The position numbers and the translations under genes are program-made. A model generated the notes under the pieces. It was not told where the DNA came from and did no database searches. It saw only the letters and a program-made list of their open reading frames with translations. 64,000 nucleotides of DNA from Rhizomys pruinosus (lineage: Eukaryota > Chordata > Mammalia > Rodentia > Spalacidae), in assembly GCA_009823505.1 (NCBI GenBank), contig VZQC01012403.1, positions 1,734,845 through 1,798,844 of the forward strand, read 5' to 3'. Positions 23,103 through 35,010 of the stretch are shown here, piece by piece; within the stretch, counting starts at the first letter, position 1; the number at the start of each line of letters is the position of its first letter.

Positions 23103-23601
23103 AAAAGACTTAATCATACTGAGACTCAATGACATGGAGGGTCTTTTATTATATTTGTTCTGGATTCCAAGAGTGAGAATCTGAATACAAGCAGTACTGT
23201 ATGTGCTCTGGCTGCATGCATGCTTTTAATACACAGGTTACCAGCTTTTTCCCTCCTAGGAAAATCACATCATCTGTAGTTAATTTGAATACTCAATTCT
23301 CTCTTTTCTGTTTGTTTACTCCAAAATTTTCAAGACTTTTTCATCACAATTCTTTCTGTGGATATCAGGGGATATATTTTAACAGTATTTGGGGCCCTGT
23401 TAATTTTTCTCATTATTCTAATGGTCGATCCAAGAGCATCTGCTTTACAAAGCTATTCCAGAAAGGAAAAATGTAAAAGCTAAGTGAAATGCAAGTTCAT
23501 AACTAACTGTCTAACATTAGCAGGACTGAAGGTGATACACCATGAATCAGGAAACCACGGCAATGCAAATGTTGATGCAGCTTCCCCCTTTGCTCAGCTG
23601 T
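23103..23601. other. Array-unit sequence 3' of the TRAV22-like copy 1 gene
   Basis: Non-coding sequence shared with 50300-50775. No repeat or gene is recognised. Confidence 0.6.
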
Positions 23602-23640
23602 GGTTTGGTGCCAGGCTGCAGGCTGGCTGGGAGCACTGTG
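23602..23640 (-). promoter_or_regulatory. 23-bp-spacer V recombination signal sequence, TRAV22-like copy 1
   Basis: Consensus heptamer CACAGTG (23634-23640), a 23-bp spacer (23611-23633) and nonamer CACCAAACC (23602-23610), read on the minus strand directly after the V exon. This is the best RSS in the window and predicts a recombination-competent gene. Confidence 0.93.
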
Positions 23641-24164
23641 TCTGCCCTGCACAGAAGTAGGTGCCTGAATCTTCCAGTTGGGCATCTCTGATGTGCAGGG
23701 TCATATAGCGCTCCTTAGAATTAAATGTTGACTTTAACCTCCCGTTCTCCTTCGTCCCAGGAACCATGTAAAACAGACTGATGAGGCTTCCGCCAGGATT
23801 CTGTCGGAACCACTGCACACTGGTCGTGGTGGTAGAAAAATTGCATCTCAGAGAACAATTGGGTCCCTCCTGGAGAATCAGGGCTGAAGGACTCTGCTCC
23901 ACCTCTTTCCCTCTCACCCCTGTGTGGAAAGAGGAAAGCAAAACACAATCACTGAGAAGTTTGCACCCACAGTTGTCATATCTCTACCCCAGGAGACACC
24001 GTGAGGCTGAAGAACTGCATAGGCGCTTTGTAGTCAGCTCTCTCCACTTCAGCAGTGCTGAAGTGACTGCTCTGGAGCCCCCTTAACCACAACTGGGGTG
24101 ACCCCAACTCACAGCAAACTTGCACCCACAGAAGCCCCAGCACGGCTCCCAGTCCCTTCTCCAT
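23641..24164 (-). CDS. T-cell receptor alpha variable segment, TRAV22-like clan, copy 1
   Basis: The leader exon is 24113-24164 (ATG 24164; signal peptide MEKGLGAVLGLLWVQVC) with a consensus donor t|gtgagt. The intron is 23920-24112 (193 bp) and the V exon 23641-23919 after acceptor cacacag. The phase-1 intron rebuilds a Trp codon (T+GG). The V domain is open: EVEQSPSAL start, first Cys in SLRCNF, core Trp in VQWFRQNP, SGTYFCAGQ end. There is one extra Cys (PNCSLRC) two residues before the Ig cysteine. The layout resembles human TRAV22 and, as I recall, mouse TRAV10, so the subgroup number is left open. With an intact RSS, donor, acceptor and GC-boxes this looks functional. Confidence 0.92.
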
Positions 24165-24295
24165 GACCCCTGTCCAACTGCCGCGTGTCCTCTCTCCAGC
24201 TCTGGAGAGTGTCAGGTTTAGGCCCAGACAAACTTCTGCCTGCAGGAAACACTCCCCCTGAATCATCAAGCTCTGTCATCCCTCTACACAGGAAA

Positions 24296-24312
24296 CCCCG
24301 CCCACCACGCCC
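24296..24312 (-). promoter_or_regulatory. GC-box/KLF pair upstream of TRAV22-like copy 1
   Basis: On the minus strand this reads GGGCGTGGTGGGCGGGG, two SP/KLF-type boxes 130-150 bp before the ATG. In copy 2 (51462-51478) the stronger GGGCGGGG has become GGGCAGGG and the spacer has changed. Promoter use is inferred. Confidence 0.5.
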
Positions 24313-24411
24313 AGGTGAGATGGTACAGGGATTGCTAGTGGAGTGCAGAGGACAGCAGGAAAGGCGCTAGGGGCTGTGTTTCTTATGTAGGAGAGTGGGA
24401 AGTTCGGTTTT

Positions 24412-24481
<70 letters not shown>

Positions 24482-24938
24482 CTTAACAGTTTATATTAGA
24501 GGACTTTGTGGGAAAGTATATGAGAAGAGGAATAAATGATACCGTAAAATCCAGTTCCCGCTGGATTAGGTAGAGTCCTGAAGAATCCTAGGAAAATTAA
24601 CCCGTTTGCTACATTGTACAATTGACAGACAATTTGAAAATCAGCATGCAATGTGTTCTAAGGAAGAAAAAGAATTTCTTGAAATTAGATCTGCATAATG
24701 TTTCCAAGAAAACTTTGGTTGGTCAAAAAAATGGTATGTGCATATGACGTCCACCATGGTTTGTGCTCCAGCTCTCCCCGTCTGCCCAGCCTGTTTCCCT
24801 GTCCTGTTCAGCCAAACTCAGCTGACGGCTCAGGCCGCACATGGCTGGTCACGTTGAACACGATCCTGTCTCCGCTCTTCCTCCACGTTGGTATCCTATG
24901 TTTCCACCTTTTCTTTTCAATTAGTTTAGAGAATGAAG

Positions 24939-24981
<43 letters not shown>

Positions 24982-25046
24982 GATGGGAGGGATTATTGGA
25001 ATGATTTATAGATTTGTGAATTTGGGGAAGTTTAGTTACAAAATTT
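24313..25046. other. Upstream region of TRAV22-like copy 1 with (CT)n and (CA)n
   Basis: It contains a pure (CT)n run at 24414-24482, strongly expanded relative to the short tract at 51584-51595 in unit 2, and a (CA)n at 24943-24979. A half-CRE tgacgt lies at about 24744 (and about 51881). The rest is shared non-coding sequence. Confidence 0.7.
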
Positions 25047-25055
25047 AAGAAACTG

Positions 25056-25157
25056 CGGCATCGCACGACACGGGTGCGCAGACCTGCATGCAGACAATAC
25101 ATTCATACATATAAAAATAAAAAATAAATAAATTTAAAAAAAAAATTAAAAAAAAAA
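25056..25157 (+). mobile_element. 5'-truncated B2 SINE, unit-1-specific
   Basis: Only the 3' third of B2 is present (gcggcatcgcacgacacgg onward) plus the A-rich tail, with TSD aagaaactg (25047-25055, 25158-25166). Unit 2 has the uninterrupted site at about 52168. Confidence 0.88.
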
Positions 25158-25446
25158 AAGAAACTGTCAAGCCATGGACATGTTTTCTCTTAAGCTCCCA
25201 TCCAGAAAATGTACACTGAAATTCAGTTTTCTTTATCTTTTCAGATAATCATCCTTAAAACATAGACACAGGCCAACCAGTGAACGGAGATATGGACTTT
25301 AACGTTCTGAAGTTTTTAATAGAATGACAAAGAGCTAAAGACTGGGTGAATCTGCACCAACACCGCCCTGCCTTGCTTTCTGATCTGACTTTCCTGTTTC
25401 ACCTCTTCATCCTACAGCTTCAGAAATTCATTTCTGACCAGGTTGC

Positions 25447-25461
25447 AGTGCCCCCTAGTGG
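25447..25461 (-). promoter_or_regulatory. Perfect CTCF core motif, unit 1
   Basis: The minus strand reads CCACTAGGGGGCACT, matching the CTCF consensus CCASYAGRKGGCRSY at every position. It lies about 1.3 kb upstream of the TRAV22-like gene and has the same orientation as V transcription, that is, facing the J/C end. The identical 15-mer is at 52464-52478 in unit 2. CTCF-anchored looping between V segments and the TEA/Ealpha region is established for mouse TRA; occupancy here is inferred. Confidence 0.8.
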
Positions 25462-25679
25462 ACTGACACCGCCTGACCACCTAACTGCACAAGTCACACA
25501 AAGCCAACTCTCTTCATGATGAAAGAAATGTTGAAGGTCAGAAACCATGACTCTCTGGATGGACTTGGAGTTAAAACGAGCTACTTCCAAAATGATATTA
25601 CATGTAACTATGTGTTACGTGTGTTAAGGTAAGTCTACAATTCTTCTGGTATTTATTCAATTTCGTTTTGTTGTTGTTG

Positions 25680-25845
25680 TTTTGTTTTGTTTTGTTTTTG
25701 TTCTTAACATGGATTCTTCTTGCCACCCCAGCTGCTCTGGAAATCGATATGTAGAACAGCTTGGCATGGATCTCAGAGAGATTTGACTGCCTCTACCTCC
25801 CAAGTGTAGGGATTGAAGATGTGTGTCACCACACCTGGCTTAATT
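25680..25845 (-). mobile_element. Old diverged B1 SINE
   Basis: Minus-strand B1-like body (ctgcctctacctcccaagtg, caccacacctggct) preceded by a T-rich (gtttt)n tract. It is clearly more diverged than the other B1s and is shared with 52685-52855, so it pre-dates the duplication. Homology between units 1 and 2 ends just after it (25862 and 52868). Confidence 0.8.
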
Positions 25846-26346
25846 TTTCTATTTTAGTTGAAACAATGTAAAAAATTGAAGTTATATTGTAAGTAATACG
25901 AATAATAAAAAAGATGATGAGACAGTTTCAATCTAGAAAAATCAAACAACACATATTTTAAAATATAGTCTGGGAATAGGACTCTAAGAACAGCATAAAG
26001 TAAAAGCAGGGTAACCCCAGAGTGGAAGAATACTGAAACAGGGCTGTTGAACAAAACCTCACAAAGAAGGTAGACATTGGCCTACAAGAAGGGTCAGTAT
26101 GTAAAAGTCCTCATTGCTCAAGCCTGCTGACCTCAGCTAAACCCAGATCCCACCATGGATTCCTAGAAGCTTTCCTCTGACTCTAAAACCATATGTTACC
26201 CTTATGCATACACACACACACAAATACACACACACACACACACACTCACACACACACACACACACTTACACACAAATCATAATTTTGGAAAAATTTAGAG
26301 AAAGCACACTTTTTCCCCCTTTTCTTTTTGTTATAAAAACTGAAAA

Positions 26347-26489
26347 GAAAAGCTGAGCATGGTGGAGCATGCCTTTAATCTCAGCATTTGGGAGGCAGTG
26401 GTAAGCTTTCTGTGAGTTCAAGGCCAGCCTAGTCTACAGAGTGAGTTCCAGGATAGCTGGGGCTGCAGGGAGACCCTGTCTCAAAAAGA
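26347..26489 (+). mobile_element. B1 SINE
   Basis: Full B1 body (gctgagcatggtggagcatgc…caaaaagac). Its A-rich tail has become the (GAAA)n array that follows. Confidence 0.93.
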
Positions 26490-26492
26490 CAA

Positions 26493-26556
<64 letters not shown>

Positions 26557-26589
26557 AAAGAAAGAAAGAAAAAAAGAAAGAAAAAAAAA
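26490..26589 (+). repeat. (GAAA)n microsatellite seeded by a B1 tail
   Basis: Tetranucleotide array directly continuing the B1 poly-A tail. Open frames through it on either strand are artefacts. Confidence 0.96.
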
Positions 26590-26929
26590 GACTGAAAAGA
26601 CAATGGAAAGGTCATTACTGTGACCCTTGTGACTTTTCATTACTTTATTATTCAGATAATTTCATGAAGATATAAACTGGGACCAATCAAAAGAAATGAG
26701 CTAGTTTGTTTGATAGAGGAAATTTCAAGATGGTGTACTATTTAGGCTGTTATGGGGTAACAGCTTATTGACTTTGTCCAGATCTACAGTGAAAATTCAT
26801 AAAAGAAAGTGTGGCAGAAGGATATGAAAATGTCCAAATTGGTGAGGAAAGAAACATGAATGATTGTAAACCTGTGGGCAAAACAGCCCTGGACAGCACA
26901 GTAGCAATTGTTATAGAAAAGTTCAACTA

Positions 26930-28122
26930 AAGGCAGGCAGCAGGACCACAACGCAGCAGCCAGGTGAGTTAAACCACCTGGAGGTCTGTCCCTTCCACCA
27001 CCACCACCCCCCGGCCCCTGGTGGCATGGGGCACCAGCTAGGAAAGTGATGTGGGCCGAGCTAAAAAGTCAGGCAGCAGGACTACAGGGTACTGGTGCCA
27101 GGCAAGGGAGCAAGCCATTACATCATTATCAAAGGAACAATTAACCAGGAAGATTTCACAATCCTAAGTGTTTATGGACCGAACTCAGATGCATCAAAGA
27201 ACTGACTGAAAAGGTGAATCTGGTGGGGTGGGAGGGTTTGGAGGAGGACATGGGTCTATATTCGATTAATGTATATTTAATTGATGTGAGTTTAACAAGT
27301 ATCCAAATTTGCCCAAACTTTATCTATAAATTATATGGTATTTTAGGACTTAGTAAAACTAAAAATGTCTACATTAAACATTGGTTAAAAGGTTTTAATA
27401 AAAATGGTAATACATTTAAGCTAATTGGAAATATAAATTGTTGTCCACATTTGTTTTACTTAAAATTTGTGTAACAACAACTTCGGGATTAACATATACA
27501 AATGTTCTCTATAATTTTTGTGTTGTACAGTATCATCTTATAACATTTTCTTTTACCTGTAGGATAATTTAACTTAAGGAATTAAGTTTGCTTCCCAAAT
27601 TAACAACATACAGTCATCCAAAACAGCTTGGGTATGTTTAATGAAATTTACACCCTGATTCCTGCCTGTAGGTATATGTACTACAACTGCCTTTTTGAGA
27701 TTCATGGGTCAAAAAATAAAAACCTAAAATAAAAAAGGGGGATACAGTTATATATTAAAACTTTTTGTCAAATTTTTCTACTTAAATCTTAAAACTATCT
27801 ATGGGAAAAGGTTTGCATGTTCCCACAGGTCAGAATGTCACCAACTTAATGGCTGAGAAAGAAAAGATACAGCTTTGCATTGTGCGGGATGTACCAAGAA
27901 ATACAAGCAGAGAAGTTGGCCCATCTAAACATTAAAAGGAAAAAAATTTCTCACACTGCTACAGGCATCAGTCATCTCTGTGGATCCCATTTGTAACAAC
28001 TGTTTATAATGAGTCCTAATACACGTTACCTTCCATGTGCCGCAAAGTTTTAATACGAGAGACTTTCTTACCTCCTTTTCATAGAACAAAGAAAAACATG
28101 ACGGTAATGAAGTCATTCCCTA
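26930..28122 (+). mobile_element. Internally deleted LINE-1 (5' UTR, short endonuclease piece, 3' UTR)
   Basis: It starts with a 5'-UTR-like segment (aggcagcaggaccacaacg…, with the repeat 'caggcagcaggactacag' at 27070). It continues with about 70 bp of the ORF2 endonuclease region (ccattacatcattatcaaagg … ctaagtgtttatgg, 27115-27180) and then jumps at about 27200 to L1 3' UTR matching 40190-41095. RT and nearly all of ORF1/ORF2 are absent. It abuts the L1 of 28125 onward. Confidence 0.65.
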
Positions 28123-28124
28123 AC

Positions 28125-31100
28125 TGTAAATTAGAGCCCTGATGGTTTCACAGCAGAATTCTATAAAACATTTAAAAAGGTCTTACAACCACGATTACTC
28201 AAACTATTCAGAAAAATACAGACAAAAATCTCCCAAATTCATTCTATGAAGCCAGCATCACTCTAAAACCAAAACCAGGCAATGACAGTATAAAAAAAGA
28301 AAACAATAGACCTATCTTATTAATGAACATAGATGCAAAATTTCTCAATAAAATACTTGAAAATCACATACAGACCCACATCAAAAAGATGATCCATCAT
28401 GACCAAGTTGGATTCATACTAGAGATGCAGGGATGGTTCAACATATGTAAATCAATAAATATCATGAAACACATAAATGGACTGAAAGACAAAAACCACA
28501 AGATCATCTCAATTGATGCAGAAAAAGCCTTTGACAAGATGTTTAAAGTTTCATGTTTAAAGTTCTAGAGGGAATTGGACTGAAGGGAACATTCCTCAAC
28601 TTAATCAAAGCCATGTACAACAAACCCACAGCCAACATCATCCTAAATGGAGAAAAACTAGAAGCATTCCCCTTAAAGGTGGGAACCCAGCAAGGTTGCC
28701 CCCTATTGCCACTCCTCTTCAATGCAGTGCTTGAAATGCTTGCTAGGGCAATAAAGCAAGAAAGGGAAATTTAAAGAACTACTAATTGGAAAAGAGGAAG
28801 TCAAACTACCCCTCTTTGCAGATATGATAGTTTACCTGAGGGATGCTAAAAACTCCACCAGAAAACTCCTAGAAATGATTAAGAGTTTCAGTAAAGTGGT
28901 GGGATACAAAATTAACCTAGAATAATCAGTAGCCTTTCTTTACACCAACACCAAGCAACTCGAGAAGGAATATAAGGAGACCTTCCCACTAACAATAGCC
29001 TAAAAAAACCACCTGGGAACAAACCTAACCAAAGACACCAAATATCTCTACAACAAAAATTTTAAACCCCTAAAGGGGATTGAAGATGACCTCAAAGGAT
29101 AGAAAGACCTTCCATGCTCATGGATTGGAACAATTAATATAGTAAAAATGTCCATTCTACCCAAATTAATATACAGATTCAATGTAATTCCAATTAAAAT
29201 CCCCATGAGATTTTTCACAGACTTGGAAAAAAATCCTTAAATTAATGTGGAAAAACAAAAGACTCCAACTAGCTAAAGCAACCCTAAGTGAAAAGTGCAA
29301 TACAGTGGGGATCACTTTACCAGACTTCAAAATATATTACAAGACTATAGTCATAAAACAGCCTGGTACTGGCACAAAAACAGACCCATTGACCAATGGA
29401 ACAAAATTGAAGATCCAGACTTGAGTTCATACAATTTTAGCCACCTTATATTTGACAAAGGGGCCAAAAAAAGCTCAAAAAAAAAGCTGAAGAGAGTATC
29501 TTCAGCAAGTGGTTCTGGAAAAACTGGATCACCATTTGTAGAAGAACAAAATTAAAACTCTACCTTTCACCCTGTACAAAAATCAACTCCAAGTGGATCA
29601 AAGACCTCAATGTGAAACCAGAAACTCTGAAGGTGATAGAAGAAAATGTTGGCAGCAAACTACAAGGCATAAGCATAGGAAAAGACTTTCTAAGTCAAAC
29701 AGCAGCTGCTCAGGAAATAAGGTCAACAATTGACAAGTGGGACCTCATCAAACTCCAAAGCTTCTGTACAAGGAAAGTAACAATCAATGAAGTGAAGAGA
29801 AAACCCACAGAGTGGGAGGAAACCTTCGCCAGTGATACATCTGATAGAGCATTCACATCCAGAATATATAAACTACTAAAAAAAACAAAGAAGAAAACAA
29901 ATGACCTACTCAAAAGATGGAGTAAAGAGATGAACAGAGACTACACCAGTGAGGAAGTAAATATGGCTGAGAAACATCTTTTAAAAATGTTCAACATAAT
30001 TAATGACTAAGGAAATGCAAATTAAAACCACTCTACGATATCATCTCATTCTGATATGACTGGCTAAGATCAAGAAAACAATAGACACGAAATGCTAGAG
30101 GGGTGTGGGGAAAGGGAAATACTCATCCACTGCTGGTGGGAATGTAAACTTGTACAACCACTATGGAAGGCAGTGTGGAGAACCCTTAAAAGATTCAAAA
30201 TGAGTCTACCATTTGACCCAGTCATACCACTCCTGGGCATATACCCATAAGACTCATCCTACTGCAAAGATACATGCACAGCTATGTATATTGCAGTTCT
30301 TTTCACAATAACGAAGAGTTGGAACAAACCCAAATGCCCCTCAACTGATGAGTGGATAACAAAAATGTGGTACATCTACACAATGGAGACCTATGCAGCA
30401 GTAAAGAAAGATGACAACATGAAATTTGCAGGTAAATGGATGGAAATAGAACATAGTTTTTTAATTTTCATTTTATTTTATTTATTTTTGTATATGTATA
30501 AATGTACTGTCTGCATGCAAGCTTGTGCACCCGTGTCGTGCAATGCCGCAGAGGTCAGAAGAGGGTGTCGGATTCCCCTGGAACTGGAGTTTTCCCGGAT
30601 TGGAGTTTCAGACGGTTCTTGGCCGCCACGTGGGTGCTAGGGATCAAACCCAGGTCCTCTGTAAGAGCGGTCGGCGCTCCTTAACTGCTAGGCCATGTCT
30701 CCAGCCCCAGAAATAGAACATATTATGCTAAGTGTAGTAACACAGTCCCAGAAAAAAAAAAGGCAAATGGTTTCTCTCATTTGTGGATGCTAACACCAAA
30801 TCCCCAGTTGAAATGCAAGCTGAGTAATGTTCTTGTTATACTTCTTTTATCTGAAAGCAACTGTACTGTTATAATGTGAATCCCTTGAGGTGCCCTAGAA
30901 TTGACCTACCAATTATTTTCAGACATTGTCACTATTGGATATGGGTGGATGATATGCACTCATATTTTAGAGTAATATAAAATTAAGGGGGAAAATGTGA
31001 ATGTCAAAACATATTTTGGAATTAACATACAGTTTATTCTCAGAGGTCATAATTTTGATACATATGTCATGATTATATAGGCCTATTTTGGAGCAACACA

Positions 31101-31505
31101 AAGGGGAGAAAACAACAACATAATAAAGACTGGTGTTTATCAAATAAATAACTGATACAGTTAAATTCTGCCCAAAACAACAAGCCACTACAGAGAAAAC
31201 AAAAACTTTAGAAAGACTGAGAGAAAAATGCAAGACATGTATGCCAAAGTGCATGAACTGGGGTGCAGTAGGGGGCAGGGAGAGGGGAATGTATCAGAAT
31301 TGGACTGAAAGATGATGTATGAAATACACAAAACATCAATAAGAACATTTTTTAAAAAACTAATGAAGGCCACATGGACATGGCATTCAGAAAATTTTTT
31401 AAAAATGTAAAGTACAAAGACTGAGAAAAAGATGGAAGACATGTATGGCCATATGCATGAATTTGGGTGGGGTGGGGGACATAGAGAGGGGACTGAGATG
31501 TGTAT
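28125..31505 (+). mobile_element. LINE-1 fragment before unit 2: ORF2 3' half plus 3' UTR
   Basis: It runs from just upstream of the RT (cctgatggtttcacagcag, 28139) through damaged RT blocks to the C-terminal region ending at about 30450, then 3' UTR with termini at about 31320 and 31505. The YADD-equivalent block at about 28815 has lost bases (gcagatatgatag instead of gcagatgatatgatag), and there are many frameshifts. Its last 800 bp are collinear with 55690-56825 before unit 3 and related to 2755-3270 before unit 1. Confidence 0.88.
30456..30709 (-). mobile_element. B2 SINE inserted in L1 3' end
   Basis: Complete minus-strand B2 with a 13-bp TSD gaaatagaacata (30443-30455, 30710-30722). 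The unit 3 counterpart (about 55700) lacks it. Confidence 0.94.
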
Positions 31506-31507
31506 GA

Positions 31508-33001
31508 AATGACACAGCTTTTCAACGTTCCAATATGGACTGAAGACTCGTGTCTCTCCAAGATTTCTCTAAACCTTCAGTCACAGATGGGGACTGCTGA
31601 GACATCCAGCTTGTAGACTGAGTTACTACTGGGGCTTCAACCTCTTCAGAGTATCGATTGCCATTGTTGGACTGCCCAGGCTGTATCATGGAGACCAGTA
31701 CAGGAGGATCAAGACAGGACTTGGTGCCTACTGGACCTCATTCAGTGACCATGGGAAGGAAAAACCCCAGGGTGGAACACAAGGGCAGAACTGATGGTCA
31801 AGGAGGAGACTTCAAACATGACATCTTTCAGCCTAATAAAAAAAGAAAGAAATCATAACCTGGATATGCTAAAAGATATGTGACATGCATAAATGCACAT
31901 TTTGGAGTGATGCAGATTGGAAGGAACAACAATAACAAAAGACTGGGTCAAAGTACTGACTGGAACAGTGAACTTCTGCTCAAAACAGTAAACTTCTGCA
32001 TTGAAAATTTTAAAAGAGACTGAGAAAACAATGAAAAATCTGTTTGGCAGAATGCATGAGCTCTGGTGGGGTGGTGGCAAGGAAGGGGGAATGGGTCGAG
32101 ACTTGATTGGAAATTTTGTGTGAAATGCACAAGGCTTCAATAAAAATTGGCTTTGAAAACAAAAGAAAAAAAAAGAAACTACATTTGCAGTCCGTTCTAC
32201 TACTTTTCTTAGGGAAATGAACAAGCATGTATAGAAGACACTGATGACAGAATAAAGAAGTAAATCAACTCAAATCTACCCTGGTAACCCATTGATCCAA
32301 CTGGACTTATACACAAGAACATAGGTGAGTAGTTATAGGATTGTTGGTGACTTAGAAACAAATGCTTCATCATAAGTCCTGCCCTAAGATTAACAAATGG
32401 ACTCACAAAATCTCACCTTAGAGTTCCACCTTAAGTTGCCCTCCCATCCCTATATACTTCAGTGCCCAGCAAGTCTGAGTGCAGCTGGGAGCCAGGAGAC
32501 AGTGGTGGATGGAATCCTAGATAAGGGTCTGGTGATCCTTCCTGTATACCTTCTGCTAAAAAAAATGTTGATATCCCTTCAACCAATGCCATAGACTAAC
32601 TTCTCACTGTATTGTTCTGTTTGTTTCATTGCCATGAGTTAAGTGTTTCTGAGCTCCATGGTGGCCCCAGAATGCTCTGGCCTAAGGGAAAAATTATACT
32701 AGATTCCAGTTCCCCCAACCTTTTAACAGTATTTTTCACTCCTATAATAGAATGTTATACATTTTTAACTATAATTATTCTTTGCTTCTCTGACAATTTT
32801 GTACTGGAAAGTGGATTTAAAGCCTCACATTGCAACCCAAGTGTTTCAATGTGTGTTTTATGCCTGTCCCCACACTTTGTTCTCTTAATAATAAACTTAC
32901 TTAGTTATAGTCATTACCAGAAGCAAAAGCCATACTAATGATATATTCTAGCTGTACATAGCTTTGATACTATAACAGTATAAAAACTGTTTGATGTGCC
33001 A
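31508..33001. other. Start of unit 2: L1 3'-UTR tail and shared spacer
   Basis: L1 3' UTR to about 32175 (terminus gtgtgaaatgcacaagg, aataaa), then the non-coding spacer also found at 5241-6026 and 59011-59826. The join at 31505/31508 drops about 1.27 kb relative to unit 3 (56830-58100). Confidence 0.7.
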
Positions 33002-33579
33002 TTCAGTGCTCTTGGCTTCCTCTGTGTACTGAGGTTCATGCTTCCCAGGTCACCAGCCTCATGGCCCATGGTATGGCAGTCAAGCCTAAGACAGAAGCTG
33101 GAGGGAGCAGATTGGTCCCCAAGATGGGATGAACAGGAACAGATCCAAAAAAAAAAAAGATCTGGGAATTACATCCGCAAGCAAACTCATTTATTCCAGG
33201 GGTTTTAATCACTTATATAGTTTTGTTGGCCTCTTTGACCAGGAGGTGGGCAGGACAGAGCAGAGGCCTACATGCGTTCTGCAACTCCCCCCCCTCATCC
33301 CCTCCTACCAGATAAGCTTCTGGCTTTCACCATTTGCTCCAGAGGTCAGGGTGGACATGCCTCAGGAGGGAGAAGCTTTAGGAATGCTACTCTTCAAGCT
33401 ACACTCCCCTGGGGGTTAGGCTGGGCTGCAGGTGCCTTTTGTTCAGTATGGTGAGTGGGAGTGGCTCCCATCTCTTGCCAGCCTTCTGTGTTTTCAGGGT
33501 GAAACCAACCTTCTAGGTTATCAAGGAAAGAGGTAAGCTCTCTTATACTCAACCATAATGGATTTAGCCAGCCCACATA
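33002..33579 (-). mobile_element. Solo-LTR-like element, copy 2
   Basis: Same element and position as 6033-6602, with flanking GTGCCA at 32996-33001 and 33580-33585. Minus-strand TATA-like and AATAAA motifs are retained. Non-coding. Confidence 0.6.
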
Positions 33580-33585
33580 GTGCCA

Positions 33586-35010
33586 CTATTTGGAAACTCC
33601 AAAGTAGGAAACAACACTAATTGTAAGTGAATTTTCATCAAAAAATGTAGCCCTAAATTATTGGAAAATACCTACTGATAAAACTTTAAGATATGGTTTT
33701 GCAGTTAAACTTGTGCATAAAGTATGAGACAAAAAGATCATGTGAGTTGTTACAACTCTTAAGTGTCACTGTTGATAGCATGTCACAATTTTGGGAAGAA
33801 TTAGAAATCAAATAATCCAAGAAATTTGCACACTTGGACAGATGGAGTTTTATAAAATGGCTTGTAGTTTTAAACACTCAGGTGCAGGAAAAAGACTGAC
33901 AGAGATGAATATTACTCATGTGTCCAATGATATGACCTTCCTCCGATCAAAATTCACACTTCTCAAAAGTTGCATAGTATATGGTTCAATTCATAATTAT
34001 GTCCTAAAAAGATAAAATTAGGAAAGAGCAGGTTACAGCTTCAAAGACTTAGGCATGAGGAGACTGAGACATGTATATGTATATGTAGCTTAAATCCAGT
34101 TATGCTTTCCTCCCTTACCAGCTTACTATACAGTGGCCTCCAGAACTGAGAGCTAGTCTTCAGGGAGGAAGCTTTTAGGTCAGGTCCAGCTCTATCACTC
34201 CAAGTTGTGACCAAAGTATGTGCTGTCTTTAGCAAGAGGGTCTTACCTTCAAGTTCTGGGAGATAACCAAGGGCTGTGGCAATATCCTATGTAATTTGGG
34301 AGTCTCTTGGATGACCATGACCAACAACTTGAAAGGAGGTTTCTCCTTCTGACATTGGGTTTCCTGTTATATGGCCTTCAGCTATAAACATGCACTCTGT
34401 AAAGACATCATATGTGTATTTTTTCAGTATGGTTTTTAACTAATGTATTTCCTTCTGGTTTTTCATACCACCTAAAGATTATTTATCTCTCTTCTCTCTG
34501 GCCCTCCTTCCTCCATCCCCAGTTAAAGTACCCAACTTTTCCCACTTCTCCTTTATAATATCTGTCTCCTGTGATCCTCCCCCTCTGGAGCTCTTTCTTT
34601 CCCTTTACTCCCATGATTCCTTGTATAATCCTCCCTCTTCCTCTCCCACTTAAATACCCCCATTTTACCCATTTCACTCTTGGTAACACCCATCTCCACC
34701 TATGTCTCTCTCTCTCAGCTTCCTTCTTTCCCTTCACCTCCATGTTCTCTTTCCATTTTCCTGACTCTTGCAGTTATATCAGGAAATACACTCACAGAGG
34801 AGGTTTTGGTGCTAAGATCCACAAATGAGAGAAAGCATATGTCATTTCTTCCACACATGACAGGAAATCTGTACCCCAAAAATCTCACCAATATACTTTC
34901 CAAACAAGACCTGCATCGTGACAATGCCATGTGACACGGAAACATAAACAGGAAACATTTCACAAGATCCCACTTCCAGATGAAAATTTATAGGCAAATA
35001 ATTGATGTTG
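33586..35010. other. Array-unit sequence, unit 2
   Basis: Collinear with 60412-62095 (unit 3) and, except for its 320-bp deletion, with 6609-7735. It includes the pyrimidine-rich block 34480-34760. No gene is seen. Confidence 0.65.

Larger units (their letters stand above)
25863..26930. other. Unique spacer between units 1 and 2
   Basis: Non-coding sequence not repeated elsewhere in the window, apart from an interrupted (CA)n at 26209-26275, a B1 SINE and a (GAAA)n tract listed separately. No gene is seen. Confidence 0.65.

Noticed and set aside
26434..26640. Frames encoding (KERKK)n or (FLSFF)n
   Set aside because: Translation of the (GAAA)n microsatellite on either strand.
34483..34828. 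Frames in the pyrimidine-rich block recurring in the three units
   Set aside because: Low-complexity CT-rich DNA gives long open frames by chance; there are no splice or start features, and frames differ between units through small indels.
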